A stretch of DNA of 64,000 nucleotides from Actinoplanes philippinensis (GTDB taxonomy: Bacteria; Actinomycetota; Actinomycetes; Mycobacteriales; Micromonosporaceae), in assembly GCF_900113015.1 (NCBI RefSeq), contig NZ_FONV01000012.1, positions 186,001-250,000 of the forward strand. The letters run 5' to 3'. The notes under the pieces were generated by a model that was not told the origin of the DNA, searched no databases, and saw nothing but the letters and a program-made list of their open reading frames with translations. The translations under genes were made by a program, and so were the position numbers. This document shows, piece after piece, positions 9,044-16,701 of this stretch; position 1 is the first letter of the stretch, and each line of letters starts with the position of its first letter.

Positions 9044-9660
9044 GACGGCACCGTCCGGACCACCGGGGTGGCGAGTCGCAGCCGGTGTTCGGCGAGATGC
9101 TCCAGCACCTCGGGCAGCGGCGGCGGCGCCCACGCCTCGGGCCGCCCGGTGGTCAGGCTGACCCCGGTCTGCGGCGCCACCAGCACGATGTTGTCCCGGG
9201 TGGCGAGGGCGCTCCAGTGCGACCGGAACGCGGCGCTGAACATGCCACCGGGCGGCAGCGCCGGCGCGATCACGATCGGCACCGCGGAGCACTGGGCGGC
9301 CAGCAACGACGGCGAGTCGGCGAGACCGAGGGCGAGCCGGGCGATGAAGTGCAGGGTGGCCGGGTAGACGACGAACGCCTCGGCCCATTCGGCCAGCTCC
9401 ACGTGCCGCGCCCGGTGCTCGTCCGGCGGCCACTCGTCGATCAGCACCTCGCCGTGCGTACGCCCGGCCAGCGCGGCCCGGGTCACGAACCGCTGGGCGC
9501 TGCGGGTCACCACGGTGGTGACCTGGAGCTCGGGGTACTGGGTCCGCAGCCACGACACCCAGAACGGCATGCCCGCGGCGGCGGCCGATCCGGTGACCAC
9601 CAGCACGAGTCGCTGGATGTCCAGGACGGGCGCCTGCGGCGGTGCGGCGAGATCGGTCAT
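9040..9660 (-). CDS. LanD-like flavoprotein cysteine decarboxylase
   Basis: This 206-aa protein belongs to the homo-oligomeric flavin-containing Cys decarboxylase family (EpiD, MrsD, CypD, TvaF). The N-terminal VVTGSAAA flavin loop, His86 in RARHVELAEWAE (the catalytic His position), PATLHF at 100-105 (the PASANT-type motif) and PALPPGGMF near the C-terminus are all seen. It should oxidatively decarboxylate the C-terminal Cys of the precursors to an enethiol, the first step to aminovinyl-(methyl)cysteine. All four precursors end in Cys, which fits. It overlaps both neighbours by 4 bases. Confidence 0.85.
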   Translation of the reverse strand: MTDLAAPPQAPVLDIQRLVLVVTGSAAAAGMPFWVSWLRTQYPELQVTTVVTRSAQRFVTRAALAGRTHGEVLIDEWPPDEHRARHVELAEWAEAFVVYPATLHFIARLALGLADSPSLLAAQCSAVPIVIAPALPPGGMFSAAFRSHWSALATRDNIVLVAPQTGVSLTTGRPEAWAPPPLPEVLEHLAEHRLRLATPVVRTVPS

Positions 9661-10619
9661 GACGACACCTCCCTCAGAACTTTCTCGAGTTCCTCCAAAG
9701 CGGACTTCACACCGAAACGGGCGTACGTCGCGGTGGTGTTGAGAACGATCTCGTCGACGCCGGCCTCGGTGAACTCCCGCAGCCGGCCGGCCACCTGCCC
9801 CGGGGTCCCGGCGAGGAACGCCCCGCCCTTGAGGACCTGCTCGGCGGCCGTCCGCGGGTCCGCGGTGTCGACGTGGATGCCGCTGCGGCTCAGCATGTCC
9901 CGGTAATGCGGGAGCGACAGGTGGCCGGAGTTGGCGGTCAGCACCGCGTCACGCGGGTCCGAGCCGTCCCGGTCCAGGGCGATCGGGACGATCGACACCA
10001 CTCGGGGGACAGGCCGCCCGGCCGCCTCGGCGCCCTCCCGCAGCGCCGGGATCAGGGTGTCCCGCAGGTACGACGCCGGCGTCAACCAGGTGATCGCCAC
10101 GTCGGCGGTCTCCCCGGCGACCCGCGCCATGCCCGGCCGCAGCACACCCAGCCCGACCTCGACCGGCGGGCGCGGCACCTTGGGGAGCCGGGCCTTGCAG
10201 GTGAAGTACTCGCCGGGCGGCGGGGCCGGCTCACCGTCGAGCAGGCCGCGGACGATGGTGACGTACTCCCGGACGGCCTGGAGCTGGCTGCGGTACGGCG
10301 CACCGAGCAGCCCCTCCTGCAGGACCTTGGCGCCCGGCCCGAACCCGGCGACCACCGGATGTCCCATCGTGACGGCCAGCGACTGAGCCTGCAGCGCGGC
10401 GTCGTACGGGTGACGGAACGGCATGAGGGTCACGCCCAACCCGACCGGTACCCGGAACCCGCCGGCGGCCATGTGGGTGAAGGTGTGGTGCGGCTCGTGC
10501 AGGGTGGCCTGTCCCTGCCACAGCCGGTGGGCGGAGCTCCATTGGGCGAACGCGCCGAAGGGCAGCGCCTGCTCGGGGCGGGTGGGTGCGAACGGCATCA
10601 GGATGGAATAGGTGCTCAT
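9657..10619 (-). CDS. LLM-class F420/flavin-dependent oxidoreductase (LxmJ-like)
   Basis: This 320-aa luciferase-like TIM-barrel protein has the motifs GVTLMPFRHPYDAALQAQSL, PVVAGFGPG and GTPGQVAGRLREFTEAGVDEIVL typical of the bacterial luciferase/F420 family. In class V lanthipeptide clusters a homologue (LxmJ) reduces dehydroalanine to D-Ala with F420H2. The Ser-rich cores here would give many dehydro residues to reduce. ATG 10619 is chosen because GGAAGGA precedes it; a GTG at 10640 overlaps the upstream stop. It is coupled to the decarboxylase (ATGA). Confidence 0.8.
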   Translation of the reverse strand: MSTYSILMPFAPTRPEQALPFGAFAQWSSAHRLWQGQATLHEPHHTFTHMAAGGFRVPVGLGVTLMPFRHPYDAALQAQSLAVTMGHPVVAGFGPGAKVLQEGLLGAPYRSQLQAVREYVTIVRGLLDGEPAPPPGEYFTCKARLPKVPRPPVEVGLGVLRPGMARVAGETADVAITWLTPASYLRDTLIPALREGAEAAGRPVPRVVSIVPIALDRDGSDPRDAVLTANSGHLSLPHYRDMLSRSGIHVDTADPRTAAEQVLKGGAFLAGTPGQVAGRLREFTEAGVDEIVLNTTATYARFGVKSALEELEKVLREVSS

Positions 10620-10636
10620 CGCCAGTCCTTCCGAGG

Positions 10637-12376
10637 TCACGCGTGGGCCAGGGCCTGCGCGTCGACCAGCTCGGTGTAGCGCTCGCAGCGGTCCAGCAGC
10701 TCGTGGTGGCTGCCCTGGTCGGCGACCCGGCCGTTGTCGAGGACGATCACGTGGTCGGCCTGTCGCACGGTGGAGAGCCGGTGGGCGACGACCAGGACCG
10801 CGTGGTCGGTGGCCAGCTCGTCGACGACCTCGCGGAGCCGGTGCTCGTTGACGCCGTCCAGGTGGGAGGTGGGCTCGTCGAGCAGGATCAGCCGGGAGCC
10901 GGAGATCAGCGCCCGGGCCAGGGCGAGCCGCTGACGCTGGCCGCCGGAGAGGTCGAACTCGCCGCCGAGGACCGTGTCCAGCCCGTCCGGCAGGTGGCCG
11001 ATCTCGTCGAGCAGTCCCACCCGGTCCAGGGCGGCCCGCAGCTCGGCGTCACCGGCCGGGCGCTCGGAGCCCAGCGTCAGGTTGGTGCGGATGCTGTCCG
11101 GCAGCAGGGTCGCCGCCTGGTCCACATAGGCGATCTCGGAGCGCAGCCGGTCGAGCCGCCAGCTCTGCACCGGCTCGCCGAAGACGGAGATCCGGCCCTG
11201 CTCGGCGGAGAGGAAGCGGAGGATCAGGTTCAGCGCGGTGCTCTTGCCCGAGCCGGAGAGGCCGACGACCGCGGTGAGGCCGCGTGAGGGCACGGCGAAG
11301 GACACGTCACGCAGTACGGGGCGTGCGTCGTACCCCGCGGTGACCTGGTCGAACTCGACGGCTGCGGTGGGTGCGACAGGCGGCGCCGACAGGATGGCGC
11401 CGTCCAGGTCGTCGCGGTCCTCCCGGGGCAGGGCGAAGATCTCGTCGAACCGCTCGCGGGCGGCCAGGCCCATCTGCAGGCCGGTCACCCCGGACGCCGC
11501 CATCAGCAGCGGCGCGGCCAGCTGCAGGAGGTAGAGCAGGAAGGAGACGAACGTGGCGAGGGTCAGGTGACCGCTGAGCAGCCGGGCGCCACCGCCGATG
11601 ACCACCGCGGCGAGCGCGATCTGCTGGCCCAGGTTGATCACCGGGACCATCAGCGACTCCATCCGCGCGGCCTTGATCTCCAGGTCACGCAGCCGGGCGG
11701 CGCTCTCGGCGAGCTGCTCCCCGACCACCGGCTCGGCCCGGTTCGCCTTGATCACGGTGATCGCGTCGATCACGCCGACGAACCGCTGCACGAAGCCGCC
11801 GACCTCGATCTGGACGCTCTGGTAGGTACGGCGCAGCCGGCGCACCACGATCACCACGATCGCCGCCGCCACCGCGAACGCGGCGAGCGTGACCAGCAGC
11901 AGCACCCAGTCCAGCAGGCCCATGATGATCAGCGTGCCGAGCAGGGTCACCCCGGCCATCGGCAGCTGGACCGGCCCGATGTCGATGAGGGCCTTCAGCC
12001 GGGCGGCGTCCATGGTGAGCCGCGCGGCGAGGTTGCCACTGCCCTGGCGGCGGATGTCGGCCATCCGCAGCCGCAGCGAGTGGTCCACGGTGCGGACCCG
12101 CAGCCGGTAGATCAGCTGCTGGCCCATCCGGCCCAGCAGGAACGTGGCGAGGGCCCCGGCCGCGGCGGTGCCGAGTCCGGTAGCGATCAGCAGCCCGGTC
12201 AGCCCGAGCAGCGCCTCGTCCGACTGAATGGCCGCGACGAGCCTGCCGACCAGCATCGGTACGGCCAGCGACGAACTGGTGGAGACGAGAACCAGAATCG
12301 CGATCAGCGCCACCTGGATCCCGCGGCCGCGGGTCAGTTCCCGGAGAATCCTGAGCCGCTCGGGCGTTACGGGCAT
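10637..12376 (-). CDS. ABC exporter, fused membrane and ATPase domains (LanT-like)
   Basis: This 579-aa half-transporter has six membrane helices in residues 1-310 and an ATPase domain after about 340. The Walker A GLSGSGKST, signature LSGGQRQRLALARAL, Walker B LILLDEPTSHLD and switch His (VAHRLSTV) are intact. It has no N-terminal C39 peptidase, so it exports but does not cleave. It is the likely peptide exporter of the RiPP cluster, with leader cleavage left to the M16 protein. Confidence 0.88.
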   Translation of the reverse strand: MPVTPERLRILRELTRGRGIQVALIAILVLVSTSSSLAVPMLVGRLVAAIQSDEALLGLTGLLIATGLGTAAAGALATFLLGRMGQQLIYRLRVRTVDHSLRLRMADIRRQGSGNLAARLTMDAARLKALIDIGPVQLPMAGVTLLGTLIIMGLLDWVLLLVTLAAFAVAAAIVVIVVRRLRRTYQSVQIEVGGFVQRFVGVIDAITVIKANRAEPVVGEQLAESAARLRDLEIKAARMESLMVPVINLGQQIALAAVVIGGGARLLSGHLTLATFVSFLLYLLQLAAPLLMAASGVTGLQMGLAARERFDEIFALPREDRDDLDGAILSAPPVAPTAAVEFDQVTAGYDARPVLRDVSFAVPSRGLTAVVGLSGSGKSTALNLILRFLSAEQGRISVFGEPVQSWRLDRLRSEIAYVDQAATLLPDSIRTNLTLGSERPAGDAELRAALDRVGLLDEIGHLPDGLDTVLGGEFDLSGGQRQRLALARALISGSRLILLDEPTSHLDGVNEHRLREVVDELATDHAVLVVAHRLSTVRQADHVIVLDNGRVADQGSHHELLDRCERYTELVDAQALAHA

Positions 12377-12405
12377 GACGACGGTCCTTCCTGTGTCGAG
12401 GAGAG

Positions 12406-13620
12406 TCAGTGCCGGGCCGCGCGGAGGGCCTGGCGAACCTTGATGACGCCGCCGTACTGGAGAAGCCCCCCGGTGTAGACCCGGCTGCCGATGGCGAGCA
12501 GGGCCGCGACGGCGGCGACGGTCAGCGCCAGAGCGACGGCGACCTGCCAGAACGGCACGGAGCTGTAGGCCATGCGCACCGGCATGGCGGCCCAGGAGAG
12601 TCCCGGGATCATGGAGACCACGCCGAGCGCCGGAGAGGCGGGCGCCGTGATCGCGAGGATCGGGCCGATCAGCGTGCCCATCTGGATCATGCTGACCGGG
12701 CCGGTGACGTGGTTGACGTCCTCCTGGCGGGAGGCGAGCGAGCCGGCCACCGCGTAGAGGGTGACGAAGAGCAGGTATCCGGGGATGAACCAGAGCAGCA
12801 CGTTGACAGCGGTCCCGAGGATCTCGGCGGGCGCGGTGAACACCCCGGCGACGGTCGCCGCGGCCAGGCCGAGGCCGAGCGTCACCGAGATCTGCACCAG
12901 GGCCGCCACCCCCAGCCCGAGGATCTTGCCGATCAGCAGCTGGCGCGGGGTGACCTTGGCCAGCAGCAGCTCGACGATCCGGCTCGACTTCTCCTCGGCG
13001 ACACCCTGGGCGATCCCGATGCCGGCCATGAACATCAGCAGCACCAGGGCGATCACCGAGACGCCGGCGGTGATGGTGCGTTGCTGCACCCGCGCGGCGT
13101 CGGCGTCCAGCGTGGTCACCCGCATCGCCGGCAGGGCGATGTCGGCGGGTGCGGCGTTCAGCGCGCGGAGACGTTCCTGATAGGTGACGGTACGGAAGGT
13201 GTCGGCGAGGGTACGGCCGAGTTCGTCCGGCAGTTTGCGCAGCACCACGATCTCGTCGCCGATGATCGCCACGTCCGCCTTCTGCTCCCGGACCGCCGAC
13301 CGAGCCGCCTCGGCGTCGGGCAGTTCCGTGACCGGCAGTTGCGCGCGCAGCGCCTCGGTGAGCGCGACCTGACCGGCCGGCACCGCGACGGTCGGCTGCT
13401 CGGTGTCCCGGTCGAGCAGGGTGGTGAGCCCCAGGCTGAGCGCGGCCAGCAGCGCCGTCGCCAGCAGCGAGGACCAGAAGTTCTTGTTGCGCAGCTGCTG
13501 GGAGATCTCCCGGCCGGCCACCGCACGGATCAGCGCGGACGCCCGGACGCGGGAGGCCGGCGTCGTGGTCGAAGTGGACGTGGTGACGTTGACCGTTTCT
13601 GATCGGACGTCGACGCTCAT
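12406..13620 (-). CDS. ABC-2 type permease (NatB-like)
   Basis: This 404-aa integral membrane protein has one N-terminal helix, a large extracellular domain (residues about 70-180), then five to six helices, the NatB/ABC-2 arrangement. VAEEKSSRIVELLLAKVTPRQLLIGKILG is the typical cytoplasmic segment before the helix bundle. It forms a two-gene transporter with the ATPase upstream (ATGA overlap at 13617-13620). In lanthipeptide clusters such pairs often give self-immunity; that role is inferred here. Confidence 0.85.
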   Translation of the reverse strand: MSVDVRSETVNVTTSTSTTTPASRVRASALIRAVAGREISQQLRNKNFWSSLLATALLAALSLGLTTLLDRDTEQPTVAVPAGQVALTEALRAQLPVTELPDAEAARSAVREQKADVAIIGDEIVVLRKLPDELGRTLADTFRTVTYQERLRALNAAPADIALPAMRVTTLDADAARVQQRTITAGVSVIALVLLMFMAGIGIAQGVAEEKSSRIVELLLAKVTPRQLLIGKILGLGVAALVQISVTLGLGLAAATVAGVFTAPAEILGTAVNVLLWFIPGYLLFVTLYAVAGSLASRQEDVNHVTGPVSMIQMGTLIGPILAITAPASPALGVVSMIPGLSWAAMPVRMAYSSVPFWQVAVALALTVAAVAALLAIGSRVYTGGLLQYGGVIKVRQALRAARH

Positions 13621-14507
13621 GCTGTCACCGCCTCGCGGAAGATGTCGGACAGGGAGGGGTTGCGCCAGCCGAAGTGCTCGATCCGGCCCAGCCGGCGGAC
13701 CGCGTCGAGGACGTCGTCCGGGTCGGTGCCGTCGGACAGCTCGAAGGAGACGAGGCCGTCGTGGTCGTCGACGCGCCGGACGCCCGGCACGCTCTCCGGC
13801 CAGCCGGCCTCGGCGCCCTGCAGCGAGATCTGCAGCAGCCGGCCGGCGACCTTGGCCCGCAGCTCGCCGACGGTGCCCTCGGCGACGATCCGGCCACCGC
13901 GGATGATGCCGATCCGGTCACAGAGCCGGTCCACCAGATCCAGCTGGTGGCTGGAGAACAGCACCGGGATGCCGTTGCGGGCCTGCTCCAGCAGCACGTC
14001 CGCCATCGCGTCGACGGCCACCGGGTCCAACCCGGAGAAGGGCTCGTCGAGCACCAGCACCCGCGGCTCGGCCATCAGCGCGGCGATCAGCTGGACCTTC
14101 TGCTGGTTGCCCAGCGAAAGCTTCTCCAGCGGGTCCTTCGGAGACATCACCACGCCGAGCCGCTCGATCCACTCGGCGGCCCGCCGCGAGGCCTCGTCAG
14201 CGCGTACGCCACTCAGCTTCGCCAGGTAGACGAGCTGGTCGATGGGGCGCATCTTGGCGTACAGCCCACGTTCCTCGGGCATGTAGCCGATCTGGGCGCG
14301 TAGGTCGGCGTCGATGGGCCGGCCGTCGATGGTGACGACGCCACTGTCGGCGTCGTGCACCCCCAGGGCGATGCGCATCGCGGTCGTCTTGCCGGCGCCG
14401 TTGGCCCCGCAGAATCCGTAGAGCTCTCCGGGGCGTACGGCGAAGCTGAGCTCGTTGAGGACCTGCTTGGGCCCGAAGCTCTTGACCACTCGATCGAAGT
14501 TCAGCAT
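13617..14507 (-). CDS. ABC transporter ATPase (NatA-like)
   Basis: This 296-aa ATPase has Walker A GANGAGKTTAM, the signature LSLGNQQKVQL, Walker B VLVLDEPFSGLDP and switch SSHQLDLV, followed by the C-terminal DUF4162-type tail common in NatA-type drug and peptide exporters. It is paired with the permease at 12406 and probably powers export or immunity. It starts at ATG 14507, 13 bases after the methyltransferase stop. Confidence 0.9.
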   Translation of the reverse strand: MLNFDRVVKSFGPKQVLNELSFAVRPGELYGFCGANGAGKTTAMRIALGVHDADSGVVTIDGRPIDADLRAQIGYMPEERGLYAKMRPIDQLVYLAKLSGVRADEASRRAAEWIERLGVVMSPKDPLEKLSLGNQQKVQLIAALMAEPRVLVLDEPFSGLDPVAVDAMADVLLEQARNGIPVLFSSHQLDLVDRLCDRIGIIRGGRIVAEGTVGELRAKVAGRLLQISLQGAEAGWPESVPGVRRVDDHDGLVSFELSDGTDPDDVLDAVRRLGRIEHFGWRNPSLSDIFREAVTA

Positions 14508-14520
14508 GGTGTGTGGCTCC

Positions 14521-15540
14521 TCAGGCGAGGGTGAACTCGAGCAGCGAGCGCACCGGGGTCACCGGCCCGCGCCAGCTGACGCGCAGCCCCGCCGCCTCAC
14601 CGAGACGCTCGAGCTGTTCGACGCTGCGGACCGGGGCGGGCATGGTGGCCCTGAGGTAGAGCTCGAAGCCGGCGGTCTCCAGGCTGCCGGTCTCGGCGAC
14701 GGGCAGGTTGACCTCGGCGAGCAGCACCTTGCCGCCGGGGCCGGCCGCCTCGCCGCAGTGGCGGAGGATGGTGATCGCCTGCTCGTCGTCCCAGTCGGCC
14801 AGGATTGCGGAGAGCAGGTACACGTCGGTGCCGGTGGGCAGCGGCTCGAAGAAGCTGCCGACGACGGCCTCGGCCCGGTCGGCCAGCCCGGCGGCGGCGA
14901 TGGCCCGGCCACCGACCTCGGCGACGTTCTTGAGGTCGAGCAGACGGCCGGTCAGGTGCGGGTGGCTGCGGAGCAGCTCGATGAGCAGCGCTCCACTGTG
15001 GCCACCGACGTCGGTGACGCTGCGGACCTGCGACCAGTCGTAGCCCTCGACGATGATGCTCGCGTCCCAGCCGATCGGGTTGTGCGCGTTGAGTTCCAGG
15101 GCGTCGACGAACTCGGGGTTGTGATTGATGTCCTCCCAGTAGCCGGCGCCGAAGACGGCGGCGTGGCTGGGCTGGCCGGTCCGCACCGTGTGCAGCACGT
15201 TGACCAGGGCCAGCTCCTGCCGGCCGAAGAGGCCGTCCATGCTGAGCAGGCCGCGGATCCCGGACGGGTCGGTGTCGAGCAGCGGCTCGCCGAGCGGCGC
15301 GACCGCGTAGCTGCCGTCCTCGGCGCGGCTCAGCAGTTCCAGGCCGGCGAGCCGGCGCAGCAGCATGTCGAGCAGCTCGGGGATCGTGCCGGTCACTTCG
15401 GCCAGCGCGTCCGTACGGTTGACTCCCGCCGCGATGTGGTCCGCCAGCCGCAGGGTGGCGGCGGCCCGGATGATCGACGGGGTCAGGAGGTCGGTCAACG
15501 CCCGCAGGCGTTCGTGGTGGTTGAGCGTGGTGGTCGGCAT
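14521..15540 (-). CDS. SAM-dependent methyltransferase of the RiPP cluster
   Basis: This 339-aa protein is built like Methyltransferase_2-family enzymes: an N-terminal winged-helix dimerisation domain (ELLDMLLRRLAGLELL) and a C-terminal Rossmann domain with motif I TDVGGHSGALL. Despite the O-methyltransferase family name, homologues in class V clusters are linked to N,N-dimethylation of the peptide N-terminus. That would act here on the Thr predicted at core position 1. ATG 15540 follows a GGAAGAG ribosome site. The frame stays open upstream through the precursor region, but that part is not coding in this frame. Confidence 0.82.
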   Translation of the reverse strand: MPTTTLNHHERLRALTDLLTPSIIRAAATLRLADHIAAGVNRTDALAEVTGTIPELLDMLLRRLAGLELLSRAEDGSYAVAPLGEPLLDTDPSGIRGLLSMDGLFGRQELALVNVLHTVRTGQPSHAAVFGAGYWEDINHNPEFVDALELNAHNPIGWDASIIVEGYDWSQVRSVTDVGGHSGALLIELLRSHPHLTGRLLDLKNVAEVGGRAIAAAGLADRAEAVVGSFFEPLPTGTDVYLLSAILADWDDEQAITILRHCGEAAGPGGKVLLAEVNLPVAETGSLETAGFELYLRATMPAPVRSVEQLERLGEAAGLRVSWRGPVTPVRSLLEFTLA

Positions 15541-15608
15541 CTCTTCCGTCCTCAAGGTTCGGGCGGGGTGCGGCCCGTGCGGGCCGCACCCCGTGCCTGA
15601 TGCTGCGG

Positions 15609-15788
15609 TCAGCAGCCTTCCGCGATGGTCTTGCCGGAGAACTGGCTGATCAGCCAGGACGCGGTGGCGGCGGCGCAGGGGGCGCTGGTCGCCGGGGCGT
15701 CGGCGGCGGCGGCCACGTTCAGCTCGTCGGTCTCGCTGTAGACGAGGTAGCCCTCGATCAGCTCGTTGAGGTTCTCGGTCTTCTCCAT
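15609..15788 (-). CDS. Precursor peptide A (type 1), class V lanthipeptide-like
   Basis: This 59-aa peptide has an acidic leader (MEKTENLNELIEGYLVY...DELNVAAA) of about 33 residues ending ADAPA, then a predicted 26-residue core beginning TSAPC and ending SGKTIAEGC. The core has Cys at core positions 5 and 26, several Ser/Thr residues to dehydrate, one Trp and one Lys. The TSAPC start resembles the SSAPC start I recall for cacaoidin. It is a diverged copy of peptide C; together with peptide B it makes the downstream cassette. The GAGAGGG upstream of ATG supports the start. Confidence 0.85.
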   Translation of the reverse strand: MEKTENLNELIEGYLVYSETDELNVAAAADAPATSAPCAAATASWLISQFSGKTIAEGC

Positions 15789-15826
15789 GGGTTTCCCTCT
15801 CTCGTTCTCGAACCGGTGGGGGTTGG

Positions 15827-16030
15827 TCAGCAGACGAACTCGTAGGTGGCGCCCGAGACGGCGCTCGCGCCGGCGGCGCACCAGGTGGAGCTGGCCGCGG
15901 AGACGGCGCAGACCGGGGAGGTGGCCGGCGCGTCCGACGCCGCCGACAGGTTGAGCTCGTTCGCCTCGGCGTAGGTCTCGTACTGCGCGACCAGGTCGAC
16001 GATCTCGGTGTTCTCGGTGTTGTTCGACAT
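15827..16030 (-). CDS. Precursor peptide B (type 2), class V lanthipeptide-like
   Basis: This 67-aa peptide has a leader of about 36 residues containing EIVDLVAQYETYAEANELN and ending SDAPA, then a predicted 31-residue core starting TSPVC and ending GATYEFVC. Cys at core positions 5, 15 and 31 and many Ser/Thr allow two (methyl)lanthionines plus a C-terminal aminovinyl ring. The core and most of the leader are identical to peptide D; only the first residues differ, with three extra residues here. It lies 38 bases upstream of peptide A. Confidence 0.87.
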   Translation of the reverse strand: MSNNTENTEIVDLVAQYETYAEANELNLSAASDAPATSPVCAVSAASSTWCAAGASAVSGATYEFVC

Positions 16031-16067
16031 CTCTGGATTCCTTTCGGTACGGATCGGCAGCTCCCGT

Positions 16068-16115
16068 TGAGCTGACGACAGAGGGTGCGTGTACTCGCCC
16101 CCTGCACTCAGCTCA
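16068..16115 (-). promoter_or_regulatory. Long hairpin upstream of the B-A cassette
   Basis: Two nested inverted repeats are present: TGAGCTG (16068-16074) with CAGCTCA (16109-16115), and inside them CAGAGGG with CCCCCTG (one mismatch). The loop TGCGTGTACTCG closely matches the loop of the hairpin at 16636-16691. It lies 37 bases before the start of peptide B on the minus strand. It could set precursor transcript levels by attenuation or RNA processing, or be a DNA operator. Confidence 0.65.
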
Positions 16116-16175
16116 CCGGCCGGCCGGGCCGGGTGGTGGCGGCGGCGGACCGCCGCCCCACCCGGGGCCCGTGGC

Positions 16176-16358
16176 TCAGCAACCCTCCGAGATGGTCTTG
16201 CCGGAGAACTGGCTGACGATCCAGCTCACACCGGCCGCGGCGCACGGGGCGCTGGTGGCGGGGGCGTCGGCGGCGGCCGAGACGGCCAGCTCCTCGGCGC
16301 CGGTGGTGTAGGCCTCGTAGTTCGCGACCAGCTCCATGACGGTCTCGATCTGCTCCAT
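16176..16358 (-). CDS. Precursor peptide C (type 1), class V lanthipeptide-like
   Basis: This 60-aa peptide has a leader (MEQIETVMELVANYEAYTT...EELAVSAA) ending ADAPA and a 26-residue predicted core starting TSAPC and ending SGKTISEGC. Compared with peptide A the core differs at a few middle positions (AAGVSWIV in place of AATASWLI) and near the end (ISEGC in place of IAEGC). Cys 5, Cys 26 and the Thr six from the end are kept. With peptide D it forms the upstream cassette. Confidence 0.87.
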   Translation of the reverse strand: MEQIETVMELVANYEAYTTGAEELAVSAAADAPATSAPCAAAGVSWIVSQFSGKTISEGC

Positions 16359-16421
16359 CGGATTACCTCTTTCTGTGTGTGTTTTGTGTCGGTTTACGGA
16401 AGGGAAAGGGATGCGGGCTCG

Positions 16422-16616
16422 TCAGCAGACGAACTCGTAGGTGGCGCCCGAGACGGCGCTCGCGCCGGCGGCGCACCAGGTGGAGCTGGCCGCGGAGACG
16501 GCGCAGACCGGGGAGGTGGCCGGCGCGTCCGACGCCGCCGACAGGTTGAGCTCGTTCGCCTCGGCGTAGGTCTCGTACTGCGCCACGAGGTCGACGATCT
16601 CGGTGTTCTTGTCCAT
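16422..16616 (-). CDS. Precursor peptide D (type 2), class V lanthipeptide-like
   Basis: This 64-aa peptide is the first precursor of the array. Its leader (MDKNTEIVDLVAQYETYAE) and the 31-residue core (TSPVC start, GATYEFVC end) match peptide B; the core is identical. AAAGGAG sits just upstream of ATG 16616. In DNA, 16421-16583 equals 15826-15988 base for base (163 nt), which shows a very recent duplication or gene conversion. Confidence 0.88.
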   Translation of the reverse strand: MDKNTEIVDLVAQYETYAEANELNLSAASDAPATSPVCAVSAASSTWCAAGASAVSGATYEFVC

Positions 16617-16635
16617 AGTGGACTCCTTTCATAGA

Positions 16636-16691
16636 GGTTTGAGCGGAAAACAGGGGATGCGTACACTCGTCCCCTGCGATCTGCTCAAACC
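16636..16691 (-). promoter_or_regulatory. Long hairpin upstream of the D-C cassette
   Basis: Nested inverted repeats are present: GGTTTGAGC (16636-16644) with GCTCAAACC (16683-16691), and CAGGGGA (16651-16657) with TCCCCTG (16670-16676). The loop TGCGTACACTCG matches that of the hairpin at 16068. It lies between the HopA1-family gene and the first precursor. It may terminate, attenuate or process the long transcript so that precursors are made in excess, or may bind a regulator. Confidence 0.7.
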
Positions 16692-16701
16692 GGTTTCCTT
16701 C

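Noticed and set aside
12409..13602. 397-aa plus-strand frame opposite the ABC permease
   Set aside because: It has the same shadow composition and lies opposite a clear membrane protein with matching codon bias.
14521..16107. 528-aa minus-strand frame joining the methyltransferase to the precursor region
   Set aside because: The upstream third reads through precursors A and B in another frame as Arg/Pro/Ser-rich sequence. The methyltransferase has its own start and ribosome site at 15540.
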